NCBI GenBank assembly: GCA_021613375.1
Contig: CM038716.1
Location: 11,554,274 to 11,618,273 of the forward strand
Direction of reading: 5' to 3'
Length of the DNA stretch: 64,000 bases
DNA from: Megaleporinus macrocephalus
Lineage: Eukaryota > Chordata > Actinopteri > Characiformes > Anostomidae
A program made the position numbers and the translations under genes. The notes below the pieces were generated by a model. It had not been told where the DNA came from and made no database searches. It worked only from the letters and a program-made list of their open reading frames with translations. Below are positions 1-10,960 of this stretch, piece after piece. The first letter of the stretch is position 1; each line of letters starts with the position of its first letter.

Positions 1-284
1 TTGAATGTGAATGTAGAGGTTAGGGTTTAATGTGAATGTAGAGGTTAGGGTTTAATGTGAATGTAGAGGTTAGGTTTGAATGTGAATGTAGAGGTTAGGG
101 TTTAGTGTGAATGTAGAGGTTAGGTTTGAATGTGAATATAGAGGTTAGGGTTTAATGTGAATGTAGAGGTTAGGGTTTAATGTGAATGTAGAGGTTAGGG
201 TTGAGTGTTAATGTAGAGGTTAGGGTTTAATGTGAATATAGAGATTAGGTTTGAATGTTAGGTTTGAATGATTAGGTTTGAATG
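1..284. repeat. 25-bp minisatellite, left part
   Basis: Tandem 24-25-bp units with the core GTGAATGTAGAGGTTAGGG followed by TTTAAT, TTTGAAT or TTGAGT. The array is already running at base 1, so it extends out of the window to the left. Many units contain the hexamer TTAGGG, but always embedded in the longer unit, so this is not telomeric repeat. A LINE insertion interrupts it and it resumes at 1355. Confidence 0.95.
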
Positions 285-1025
285 TTGTTCACCCTGCTGA
301 CTCATGACTGTGTTGCGAAACACAGTTCTAACAGCATCATAAAGTTCGCCGATGATACAACTGTGCTGGGTCTCATCAGCAAAGGCGACGAGTCAGCATA
401 CAGGGAGGAGGTACAGCAGCTGACAGACTGGTGTACAGTCAACAACCTTCACTGGAATGTAGAGAAGACCAAGGAAATGGTTGTTGACTTCAGGAAATCA
501 AGACCGGACCACTCTCCGCTTAACATCAACGGCTCCTCTGTGGAGATCGTTAAGAGCACCAAGTTCCTTGGTGTCCACCTAGCGGAGAACCTCACCTGGT
601 CCCTGAACACCAGCTCTACAGCCAAGAAAGCCCAGCAGCGTCTCTACTTCCTCCGGAAGCTGAGAAAGGCCCGTCTCCCTCCACCCATCCTCACCCTCTT
701 CTATAGGGGAACCATAGAGAGCATCCTAAGCAGCTGCATCACTGCTTGGTTTGGTTCCTGCACAGCCTCTGACCGCAAGTCCCTCCAACGCATTGTGAGG
801 ACAGCTGAGAGAATCATCGGAGTCTCTCTCCCCTCCGTCTTGGACATTTACACCACCCGCTGCATCCGCAAAGCAACCAGCATTGTGGATGACCCCACCC
901 ACCCTTCACACAGACTGTTCTCCCTCCTGCCATCAGGAAGAAGGTACCGCAGCGTCCGGTCCAACACGACCAGACTCTGCAACAGCTTCTTCCCCCAAGA
1001 CTTCTCAACACAACTCAACGTCTGA
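282..1025 (+). pseudogene. LINE reverse transcriptase, C-terminal part
   Basis: A 247-codon open frame encodes the C-terminal half of a LINE reverse transcriptase, the enzyme that copies element RNA into DNA at the target site. FADDTTVLG at residues 22-30 is the catalytic box with the two metal-binding aspartates. The region after it, including TKFLGVHL and LRKLRKARLPPPILTLFYRGTIESIL, is typical of L2/CR1-type enzymes. The endonuclease domain, the fingers and most of the palm are missing, so it cannot act. The apparent start ATG comes from the flanking minisatellite and is not the element's own start. No frameshift or stop interrupts the remaining 744 bases, which suggests a fairly young insertion. 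Confidence 0.85.
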
Positions 1026-1354
1026 ACTGATATCTTTCTCCAACCATTTACCCCAGATAAAAAAAAGGGAAGCATTTTTGCACAAAGCATTGCACTAATA
1101 ACTTTACTACCTCACTGGACTCTATTTATTACACATTGCACAATTTGCACACAACCAGCAATTATTTATTATTCTCTGTCTGTACTGTGTTGTGTTGTCT
1201 GTCCGCACTTGTTTGTTTGTGTTGCACTTGTGTCTGTATGCACTGTCTATGTTGCACCATGGTCCTGGAGGAACGTTGTTTCGTTTCACTGTGTACTCTG
1301 TATGTAGTTGAAATGACAATAAAAACCCACTTGACTTGACTTGACTTGACTTGA
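285..1354 (+). mobile_element. 5'-truncated L2/CR1-type LINE
   Basis: A non-LTR retrotransposon fragment sits inside the 25-bp minisatellite. It begins in the middle of the reverse transcriptase, contains the catalytic FADD box, runs through the C-terminal region and a ~300-bp 3' UTR, then ends with AATAAAA and a short tandem tail of TTGAC (1331-1354). The 5' truncation and simple-repeat tail fit target-primed reverse transcription by an L2/CR1-group element. TTGAATG occurs at both junctions and could be a target duplication, but the same word recurs throughout the host array, so this is ambiguous. The clade is assigned from the protein style, not from a search. Confidence 0.85.
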
Positions 1355-2468
1355 ATGTAGAGATTAGGTTTAAATGTGAATATAGAGGTTAGGTTTGAAT
1401 GTGAATGTAGAGATTAGGTTTGAATGTGAATGTAGAGGTTAGAGTTGAGTGTGAATATAGAGGTTAGGTTTGAATGTGAATGTAGAGGTTAGAGTTGAGT
1501 GTGAATATAGAGGTTAGGTTTGAATGTGAATGTAGAGATTAGGTTTAATGTGAATATAGAGGTTAGGTTTAATGTGAATGTAGAGATTAGGTTTAATGTG
1601 AATGTAGAGGTTAGGGTTTAGTGTGAATGTAGAGGTTAGGGTTTAGTGTGAACGTAGAGATTAGGGTTAAGTGTGAATGTAGAGGTTAGGTTTGAATGTG
1701 AATGTAGAGGTTAGGGTTGAGTGTTAATGTAGAGGTTAGGGTTTAATGTGAATATAGAGGTTAGGGTTTAATGTGAATGTAGAGGTTAGAGTTGAGTGTG
1801 AATGTTGAGGTTAGGTTTGAATGTGAATGTAGAGGTTAGGGTTTAGTGTGAACGTAGAGGTTAGGGTTGAGTGTTAATGTAGAGGTTAGGGTTTAATGTG
1901 AATGTAGAGGTTAGGGTTTAATGTGAATGTAGAGGTTAGAGTTGAGTGTGAATGTTGAGGTTAGGTTTGAATGTGAATGTTGAGGTTAGGTTTGAATGTG
2001 AATGTAGAGGTTAGGGTTTAATGTGAATGTAGAGGTTAGGTTTGAATGTGAATGTAGAGGTTAGAGTTGAGTGTGAATGTTGAGGTTAGGTTTGAATGTG
2101 AATGTAGAGGTTAGGTTTAATGTGAATGTAGAGGTTAGGGTTTAATGTGAATGTAGAGGTTAGGTTTAATGTGAATGTAGAGGTTAGGTTTGAATGTGAA
2201 TGTAGAGGTTAGGGTTTAATGTGAATGTTGAGGTTAGGGTTTAATGTGAATATAGAGGTTAGGTTTGAATGTGAATGTAGAGGTTAGAGTTGAGTGTGAA
2301 TGTTGAGGTTAGGTTTGAATGTGAATGTAGAGGTTAGGTTTAATGTGAATGTAGAGGTTAGGGTTGAGTGTTAATGTAGAGGTTAGGGTTTAATGTGAAT
2401 ATAGAGGTTAGGGTTTAATGTGAATGTAGAGATTAGGGTTGAGTGTGAATGTAGAGGTTAGGGTTAGT
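1355..2468. repeat. 25-bp minisatellite, right part
   Basis: About 45 further units of the array at 1-284. Variants differ mainly in the linker (TTTAAT, TTTGAAT, TTGAGT, TTTAGT) and in TAGAGG versus TTGAGG. Groups of variants recur in the same order, for example the TTGAGTG unit followed by GTTGAGG, as expected from local duplication. The array fades into non-repetitive DNA at about 2468. Confidence 0.95.
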
Positions 2469-3206
2469 GACTGGACTTTCCCATACGCTGCTTCGGTTCT
2501 CCTTGCAAATTCAGCTAAACTCAACTGAATTAAGACAAACTTCTCATATAGGCCTTTGATGGTGGCCATGAGAGGACAAACAACCTCTAAAGTTTTGGCC
2601 TGTCCACATTTAAGAGTATTTGATAATCCTGTTGAAGAACTCAACTTACATCACCCTGTATAATTCAGAGCCAGTTCCAACAATGATCAGCCCGCATGCA
2701 GATCTCCCGCACTCGACAGCTGCTTTTCTTGTCAGGATGTCGGCCCTCAGGAACACTTAGCTGTCTGCCCTTGAGTCTGCGACCGCGTACAAAAGCTTCA
2801 GGAAGCTTCGTCCCTGGGTCTGATACCCTGCGTCTGAAAGCCAGAAGTCGAGGAGAAAATACTGCAGAAAATTGGACGACCTGACCCGCTTTGACCCCCC
2901 CGTAGCTAATGCCTCGGAACATAAGAAGGAATTTGGAGCCGTTGAGAATGACTGAAAAGACTAATGGGGCAACATCTGACATGCTGAATTAATGAGTGTA
3001 AATCCAAATCATTTATATATTTGCACAGTCATGCCTGCTCGTACAGACACACACAAAACCCACACAAAAACAAATGAGTAACACATTATCCGGGGTAGGC
3101 GTGAAGGAATCACTCAAACCCCAAATAAACCACTCGAGATGATGTCTGCATGGGACGCGGAGCGCATCCAACATGAGCCCTTGCCTTTCAAAGACCGAAT
3201 AGGAAA
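2469..3206. other. Non-repetitive stretch, no gene recognised
   Basis: The stretch looks single-copy within the window. On the minus strand 2470-2644 stays open and reads like an amphipathic helix (KGLYEKFVLIQLSLAEFARR), but it runs into the minisatellite and has no recognisable domain. It could be an exon or a transposon scrap. A second minus-strand open frame at 2665-2982 has no familiar motif. Confidence 0.4.
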
Positions 3207-3246
3207 TAATAATAATAATAATAATAATAATTATAATAATTATAAT
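3207..3246. repeat. (AAT)n microsatellite
   Basis: About eight AAT triplets followed by degenerate AATTAT units. Confidence 0.9.
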
Positions 3247-3329
3247 GATGTTTAATTACTTTCAGTTCACACTCACCTCCAAAGTTCAGTCTTAGGAGCT
3301 GGTTTAGCATTTTCTGCTTCTTCTCACCA

Positions 3330-4700
3330 ACCTAACAACCCCAAACACATTTATTGATGTTACCTTGTACTTACAATAACTGTCCACTTTATTAGAAACA
3401 TCAACCTTGTACTTACAATAACTGTCCACTTTATCAGAAACACCTACCTTATACATACAAAAGATGGCCTCTTTATTAGAAACACCAACCTTGTACTTAT
3501 AATAACTGGTCAGTTTATCAGAAACTTGAACCTTGTACTTACCGTAAATGTCCACTTTATTGGAAACACCAACATTGCACTTAAAATAGCTGGTCACTTT
3601 ATCAAAAACACCTACCTTGTACTTACAATAACTGTCCACTTTACCAGAAACACCTACCTTGTATTTACAGTAACTGGCCACTTTATTGGAAACACCTACC
3701 TTGTACTTACAATAGCTGGCCACTTTATTAGAAACCCCAACACTGTTCTTTCACTTACTGGCCACTTAATTAGAAACACCAACCTTGTACGTGAAATAAC
3801 TTGCCACTTCATTAGAAACACCAACCTTGTTCTTAAAATAGCTGGCCACTTTATTAGAAACACCAACCTTGTTCTTACAATAGCTGGCCACTTTATTAGA
3901 AAAACCTACCTTGTACTTACAATAACTGGCCACTTTATTAGAAACATAAACCTTGTATTTACAGTAACTGTCCAGTTTATTAGGAACACCAACCTTGTAC
4001 TTAATCTAACTGGCCACTTTATTAGAAACACCAACCTTGTACTTACAATAGCTGGCCACTATATTAGAAACATCTACATTGTACTTACAATAGCTGGCCA
4101 CTATATTAGAAACGTCTACCTTGTACTTACAATAGCTGGCCGCTTTATTAGAAACACCAACTTTGTACTCATAGTAACTGGCCAGTTTATCAGAAACATA
4201 AACATTGTACTTACAATAACTGTCCATTTTAATAGAAACACCTACTTTGTACTTACTGTAACTGTCCACTTTACTGGAAACTCATACCTTGTACTTACAA
4301 TAGCTGGCCACTTTATTAGAAACATCAACCCTGTTCCTTCACTCACTGGCCACTTTATTAGAAACATCAACCCAGTTCCTTCACTCACTGGCCACTTTTT
4401 TTTGAAACACCAAACATGTTCCTTCACTCACTGGCCACTTTATTAGAAACACCAACCTTGTACTTCCACAAACTGGCCACTTTATTAGAAACACCAACCT
4501 TGTACTTCCACAAACTGGCCACTTTATTAGAAACACCAACCTTGTACTTCCACAAACTGGCCACTTTATTAGAAACACCAACCTTGTACTTCCACAAACT
4601 GGCCAGTTTATCAGAAACATAAACCTTGTACTTACAATAACTGTAGGCTTTATTAGAAACACCAACCTTGTACCTACAAAAGCTGGCCACTTTGTTGGAA
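3330..4700 (-). repeat. 42-bp minisatellite, array 1
   Basis: About 32 tandem units of 42 bp. Each contains GGCCACTTTATTAGAAACAC, then CAACCTTGTACTTACAATAACT. At 4420-4620 several adjacent units are virtually identical. Read on the minus strand the unit is homologous to the arrays at 20440-22205 and 22956-23226, which lie in the opposite orientation. Because 42 is a multiple of three, long open frames (up to 306 codons) arise on both strands; they are artefacts. The core GTTTCTAATAAAGTGGCC resembles the end of dispersed element A and of some fish Tc1-like transposons. Confidence 0.95.
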
Positions 4701-5279
4701 ACAGCTACTGTAAAAGCCAATTATAATTATAGATTTTCATCTCCCTCCAACCATATGCCGTGAAGACAAACTCTGTGGTCAGGAACTGATGGGCTAAAGC
4801 CATCATTTACTCTAATAAGGTGGAGCTACAGCTTAGGGTTTCTAATAAAGTGGCCAACAAACGTTTACTGAGATCAATATAAGTTTGAATATAATTCTAT
4901 TTGTCTTCCAGTGACTGTAGTGTGGAGGGAAAGTGTAACTGCAACGTGTATCGTACACAACAGAAAAGGTAATGACAGACAGTCCGAGAGTCTCGGGGCA
5001 CTTTAGAGGCTCGTTCAAATAAAGTCAATTAGTTCCCGCTGCCTTTAGAACACTTACGCTGGAAAGTGACTTGATGGATGACGAAATGGTGTTTTCTATT
5101 TAGAAACACGACTCTGAGCCAGAAATAGTGCCATATGGTTTTCAGTGTGAGCGAGTGAGTGACATATTAATAGGACAAATCTCCTGCTCCGTTGCTCCAC
5201 TAGGCTTTGTTCAAAAATGTAATCATGGCATGTTCTTCCATCCATCAAGCTCATTTCAAATTTGCCTCGGTAATGAGAA

Positions 5280-5283
<4 letters not shown>
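4701..5283. other. Non-repetitive stretch with one isolated 42-bp-unit core
   Basis: Mostly unremarkable DNA. At 4839-4857 a single GTTTCTAATAAAGTGGCCA lies in the opposite orientation to array 1. Array 1 and this site may therefore be the two terminal repeats of one decayed element whose left end was amplified. Confidence 0.4.

Positions 5284-5351
<68 letters not shown>
5284..5351. repeat. (CT)n microsatellite
   Basis: About 34 CT dinucleotides with one TTT interruption. Confidence 0.97.
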
Positions 5352-5889
5352 GAGGTGTTTAATGTGATTTAGTGAGGCTGAGAGCTTTTCGTTTATGAAG
5401 TATTAAAACTGCATTCATAAACTGGGGCTGAAGGTAACAGGCTTTTCAGTGAACAGAGTAACAGGGCGGAACTTCTATTTTGGTTTAAAATGAGTGTTTT
5501 CTACTGGCCTGAGCGGCGGGGCTGGGTTTAGTGGCCGAGATGGGACGGTAAAAAGATGTCCCATCACCCTGTAAATGGTCGAGGTTTTGATATTGTCCCA
5601 GTATTGTCAAACGATAACGACACTGTAATGCTCTTATTGCCTTTTAACAAGACACTCGCTGATTAGTTCATTGGCTGGGCACTTAGGATGACCAGGCGTC
5701 GCTACTCCTGGAAGTGTCCTCGCTTTTAAACTGAGAATTTAAAACATGGAGGAAAGTGCAAAAGTGGACCTGCTGCAGAGGAGACGGGCGGATGTCTCGT
5801 GTTGTGCTTGTTTTGACCAACAGAGGGCGCTACTGCTATCTACTGACCAATTCTGCCATCCGCTGGTCTAGTTTTACAGAACACATTTT
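5352..5889. other. Non-repetitive stretch, no gene recognised
   Basis: No open frame with a recognisable domain and no internal repeat. CAGAGGGCGC at 5821-5830, a motif common near fish repeat ends, is the only notable word. Confidence 0.4.
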
Positions 5890-8257
5890 ACAGGTCTTTA
5901 TTCTGTAGATATGTGTCTTTATTCTGTAGTTATGGGTCTTTATTCTGTAGTTATGGGTCTTTATTCTGTAGTTATGGGTCTTTATTCTGTAGTTATGTGT
6001 CTTTATTCTGTAGTTATGTGTCTTTATTCTGTAGATATGGGTCTTTATTCTGTAGTTATGGGTGTTTATTCTGTAGTTATGGGTCTTTATTCTGTAGATA
6101 TGTGTCTTTATTCTGTAGTTATGGGTCTTTATTCTGTAGTTATGGGTCTTTATTCTGTAGTTATGTGTCTTTATTCTGTAGATATGGTTCTTTATTCTGT
6201 AGTTATGTGTCTTTATTCTGTAGATATGGGTCTTTATTCTGTAGTTATGGGTCTTTGGTCTGTAGTTATGGGTGTTTATTCTGTAGTTATGGGTCTTTAT
6301 TCTGTAGATATGTGTCTTTGTTCTGTAGTTATGGGTGTTTATTCTGTAGATATGTGTCTTTATTTTGTAGATATGGGTCTTTATTCTGTAGTTATGGGTC
6401 TTTATTCTGTAGATATGTGTCTTTATTCTGTAGATATGGGTCTTTATTCTGTAGTTATGGGTCTTTGGTCTGTAGTTATGGGTGTTTATTCTGTAGGTAT
6501 GGGTCTTTATTCTGTAGACACGGGTCTTTATTCTGTAGTTATGGGTCTTTATTCTGTAGTTATGGGTCTTTATTCTGTAGATACTGGTCTTTATTCTGTA
6601 GTTATGGGTCTTTATTCTGTAGTGATGGGTCTTTATTCTGTAGTTATAGGTCTTTATTCTGTAAATACAGGCCTTTTTCTGTATATATGTGTCTTTATTC
6701 TGTAGATATGTGTCTTTATTCTGTAGTTATGTGTTTATTCTGTAGTTACGGGTCTATATTCTGTAGTTATGGGTCTTTGTTCTGTAGTTATGGGTCTTTA
6801 TTCTGTAGTTATGGGTCTTTATTCTGTAGATATGTGTCTTTATTCTGTAGTTACCGGTCTATATTCTGTAGTTATGGGGCTTTATTCTGTAGATATGTGT
6901 CTTTATTCTGTAGATATGTGTCTTTAGTCTGTAGTTACAGGTCTATATTCTGTAGTTATGGGTCTTTATTCTGTAGATACTGGTCTTTATTCTGTAGTTA
7001 TGGGTCTTTATTCTGTAGTTATGGGTCTATATTCTGTAGATATGGGTCTTTATTCTGTAGTTACGGGTCTATATTCTGTAGTTATGGGTCTTTATTCTGT
7101 AGTTATGGGTCTTTATTCTGTAGATATGTGTCTTTATTCTGTAGATATGTGTCTTTATTCTGTAGTTATGTGTCTTTATTCTGTAGATATGGGTCTTTAT
7201 TCTGTAGTTATGGGTCTTCATTCTGTAGTTATGGGTCTTTATTCTGTAGATACGGGTCTTCATTCTGTAGTTAGGGGTCTTTTTTCCGTAGATACGGGTC
7301 TTTATTCTGTAGTTATGGGTCTTCATTCTGTAGTTATGGGTCTTTATTCTGTAGATACGGGTCTTTATTCTGTAGTTATGGGTTTTCATTCTGTAGATAC
7401 AGTCTTTATTCTGTAGACACGGGTCTTCATTCTGTAATCACAGTCTTTATTCTGTAGATGAGGGTCTTTATTCTGTAGTTATGGGTCTTTATTCTGTAGT
7501 TAGGGGTCTTTATTCTGTAGTTATGGGTCTTTACTCTGTAGTTATGGGTCTTTATTCTGTAGGTATGGGTCTCCATTCTGTAGGTAGGGGTCTTTATTCT
7601 GTAGTTATGGGTCTTTACTCTGTAGTTATGGATCTTTATTCTGTAGATAAGGGTCTTTATTCTGTAGTTATGGGTCTTTGTTCTGTAGTTATGGGTCTTT
7701 ATTCTGTAGATATAGGTCTTCATTCTGTAGTTAGGGGTCTTTATTCTGTAGATATGTGTCTTTATTCTGTAGTTACGGGTCTTTATTCTGTAGTTATGGG
7801 TCTTTATTCTGTAGATATGTGTCTTTATTCTGTAGATATGTGTCTTTATTCTGTAGTTATGGGTCTTTATTCTGTAGTTATGGGTCTTTATTCTGTAGTT
7901 ATGGGTCTTTATTCTGTAATCACAGTCTTTATTCAGTACTCATGGGTCTTTATTCTGTAGTTATGGGTCTTTATTCAGTAGTTATGGGTCTTTATTCAGT
8001 GGTCATGGGTCTTTATTCCATAGTTATGGGTGCTTATCCTGTAGATATGGGTCTTTATTCAGTAGTCAGAGATCATTGTTTTGCAGTAATATGTCTTTAT
8101 TCTGTAGTTACAGGTCTTAATTCTGCAGTTATGGGTCTTTATACTGTAGATATGGGTCTTTATTCTGTATATATGGGTCTTTATTCAGTAGTTATGGGTC
8201 TTTATTCTGTAGTTACAGGTCTTAATTCTGCAATTATGGGTCTTTATTCTTATAAAT
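5890..8257. repeat. 21-bp minisatellite
   Basis: More than 110 units with the core CTTTATTCTGTAGTTATG followed by GGT or TGT. Variation is concentrated in the GTTATG/GATATG and GGGT/GTGT positions. The last ~350 bp are more diverged (TTCAGTAGT, CTTAATTCTG), which marks an older edge. The 21-bp period is a multiple of three, so the array shows open frames of up to 453 codons encoding heptapeptides such as GSLFCSY and MGLYSVV. I regard these as artefacts. Confidence 0.97.
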
Positions 8258-9290
8258 AAATTTTAGAGTGTAGTTAGATTGTGTACAAGTGCGGCTTTAG
8301 TCACATTGATTATTAATCAGCGCTGAAATCCAGGCAGTCACAAAGAATTAATTTGGAACTGTAGCATTTGGCAACTTCACCTTTACCTGTTAGAGTGATG
8401 GATTTGCTAAATTGTCGTTAACGTCGGCTGCAGGTGTTAATAAAGACAGAATAAGAGCTTTAACTGCTTTCGAACGCTGGAAAATGAGAAAACACCTGAA
8501 TAAAATCCTTTAACTATGTGGATATATTTGGCATTACAGCCTCAAACACAACGATAATTACCTCTATGTTTACTCTGTTGTGTTTGAATTTATTGCTATT
8601 GTGCTGCTAATTAAGATGCTTCCATTATCCAAGTACACCCAACCGTTATGTTTACAAACATATAACCGCTCCGACGTGGTGTGTATCCGTGTGCGCTCCA
8701 CCACCGAGGCCCACTTTTTACTCTATATAGCCTGAAAATTGAATAGCTCGTACTTAATGGCTGTTTCGACTGGAAATAAAACTAATTAGAGGTGCTCGCT
8801 GACTTCTGCACAGCGCTGTAGATCTTAGCAGCACCAGGACCTGAAAGTTTCTACCGTTTCTCTGGTTTTTTTTAACGAGCTGCAGGTGAGAAATAACAAT
8901 AAAGGGTTAATACATAGTAGGGCGCATTACATCACTGTATGTCTGCGGAATAAACACTATCTATTTCACTGCCGGGTTTATTTATAGAGATAGACAGACA
9001 GACTGCTTCCCAGCTTAATTAGCGGTTTAGGTACCAAAGCTGCTCATTAGACTGTCCATCCTCGCTCATGACTCAGAGCTACTACAGCCCTGTGGGGTCT
9101 GAGTGGGAGGAAACAACAACAATAACAACAACAGAGATAAATAAAAACAGCTCATCTCTAGGCTGGAATTGTCTGGTTTTTGGGTATCGCCAGTATAGGC
9201 CATTGTTAGGGGCTCCCATTGCTGGATAGATGCTGATACCAGGACGGCTGGTAAGGTGTAACAAGGCCATCACCACCGTAGACATGCATA
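8258..9290. other. Non-repetitive stretch, possible regulatory DNA
   Basis: About 1 kb without tandem repeats or mobile-element signature that I recognise. AT-rich words such as GCTAATTAAGATG and homeobox-type TAATTA cores occur at 8610-8625 and 8780-8790, but these are common by chance. Comparison with other fish would be needed to call it conserved. Confidence 0.35.
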
Positions 9291-10480
9291 CATAGATGGT
9301 ACCAGTATCAAGTCCTCTGGAAAGGCTTTCTACAAGATGTTTAAGGGAACTCTTGCCTATTCCTCCAGAAGACCATTTGTGAGGTCTTGGATGAGGTTGA
9401 GGTCAAGACTCTGTGTGGGTCAGTCAAGTTCTACCACACCAAACCCACCCAACCAGCATGTATGGAGCTGTTCTGAAGGCTGGGACAGGAAAATGCTCTT
9501 TCCCAAACTGTTCCCACAAAGTATGATCATCCCTCCTCTACCAAACTTTACAATCACAGTGCAGTCAGGCAGGTAACATTCTCCTGGTGTTCTCCAAACC
9601 CAGACTTGTCTACCAGGCTACCAGATAGAGTTGAGGTCAGGACTTTGTGGGCCAGTCAAGTTCTTCCACATCAAAACTCACCCAACCAGCTTGTATGGGT
9701 GACAGTTCCCAAACTGTTCCCACAAAGTATGATCATCCCTCCTCTCCCAAACTTTACAATCACAGTGCAGTCAGGCAGGTAACATTCTCCTGGTGTTCTC
9801 CAAACCCAGACTTGTCTACCAGGCTACAAGATAAAGTTGAGGTCAGGACTTTGTGGGCCAGTCAAGTTCTTCCACATCAAAACTCACCCAACCAGCTTGT
9901 ATGGGTGACAATTCCCAAACTGTTCCCACAAAGTATGATCATCCCTCCTCTACCAAACTTTACAGTCACAGTGCAGTCAGGCAGGTAACATTCTCCTGGT
10001 GTTCTCCAAACAGAGACTCGTCCACCAAACTACCAGTTTGGTCAGGACTTTGTTGGCCAGTCAAGTTCTCCCTCATCAACCAGGTTGTATGGAGCTGCTC
10101 TGTATGCTGGGACAGATAAAGATTCTTTCCCAAACTGTTCAAACGAAGTATAATCATTCCTCCTCTACCAAACTTTACAGTCTGTGGCCAGGCAGTTAAC
10201 ATTCTTCTGGTGTTCTCCAAACCCAGACTCGTCGATTGGACTGCCAGTTAGAGTTGAAGTCAGGACTTCGTGGGCCAGTCAAGTTCTTCCACACCAACCT
10301 GCTCTGTATGCTGGGATAGAAAAAGGTTCTTTCCCAAACTGTTCCCACAAAGTTGGAAGCATGTAATTGCGCAGAATGTCGGAAAGCATTAAGGTTTCCA
10401 TTGACTGGATCTAAAGGGTCTCGGCCCACCCCTAAAAAACACCCTCATAGCATCATCATCATCCCTCCTCCTCCAAACCT
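9291..10480 (-). pseudogene. Tc1-like transposase relic amplified in 206-bp steps
   Basis: Read on the minus strand, this is the middle of a fish Tc1-like transposase gene. Recognisable pieces include the stretch encoding the glycine-rich KFGGGGM-like turn and the segment encoding FPLTGSK-type sequence before it (10370-10440). The transposase would be a DDE cut-and-paste enzyme. A ~206-bp internal block, bounded by CAGGTAACATTCTCCTGG, is repeated in tandem starting at 9570, 9776, 9982 and 10193. Frames are broken by many stops and shifts, so no enzyme can be made. Both ends of the element are missing. The block order differs from an intact gene, so the amplification happened after inactivation or caused it. 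Confidence 0.75.
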
Positions 10481-10960
10481 TACTGCTATGGTATCCCTAG
10501 TGTTTGTTACTAGCTGCTAGGTGTTGCTAAGGTGCTGTCAAGTTAATTAAAATGATGAAAAAGTTTAACTATTGTTAAAATCACATATTAAAAATATGAA
10601 TATATTATTATTCAAGCCCAATAAAAACAATGGAAATTATATAAAAGCCCAAAAGGAGTGTTGGCATCTAAACAAGAGGTTCAAATGTGAGTCTCTTGGC
10701 TTCATTCCTGAGTTAGGAGGTGAAGCTTTTTTCCAGGCGGTTGCTCTTTTGGATCGGAGTGTGTAGCTGAAGCTGGTGTTGGCATTGGCGAGTGACTCAT
10801 GCCCCCATCTGCCTGCTCGCTGCCAGCGCTGTTTGAATGTGTTTATTTTTCTGCACCTGTGATTTCCTCTTCCGTCTTCTCTGTTCTCGGCGAGCAGATG
10901 GTGACTCACTGCCGTCGAACTCCCTACAGTGAAGCTACTAACTCTATTAGCAGCTCAAAC
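10481..10960. other. Non-repetitive stretch, no gene recognised
   Basis: AT-rich at first (10540-10640), then more balanced. Short open frames on both strands show no recognisable domain. Confidence 0.35.

Noticed and set aside
1..2468. Telomere repeat
   Set aside because: TTAGGG appears once per 25-bp unit and never as uninterrupted (TTAGGG)n.
5911..7416. Open frames of 264-453 codons with 7-residue repeats
   Set aside because: Produced by the 21-bp period. Several frames on both strands are open at once, which real coding sequence does not show.
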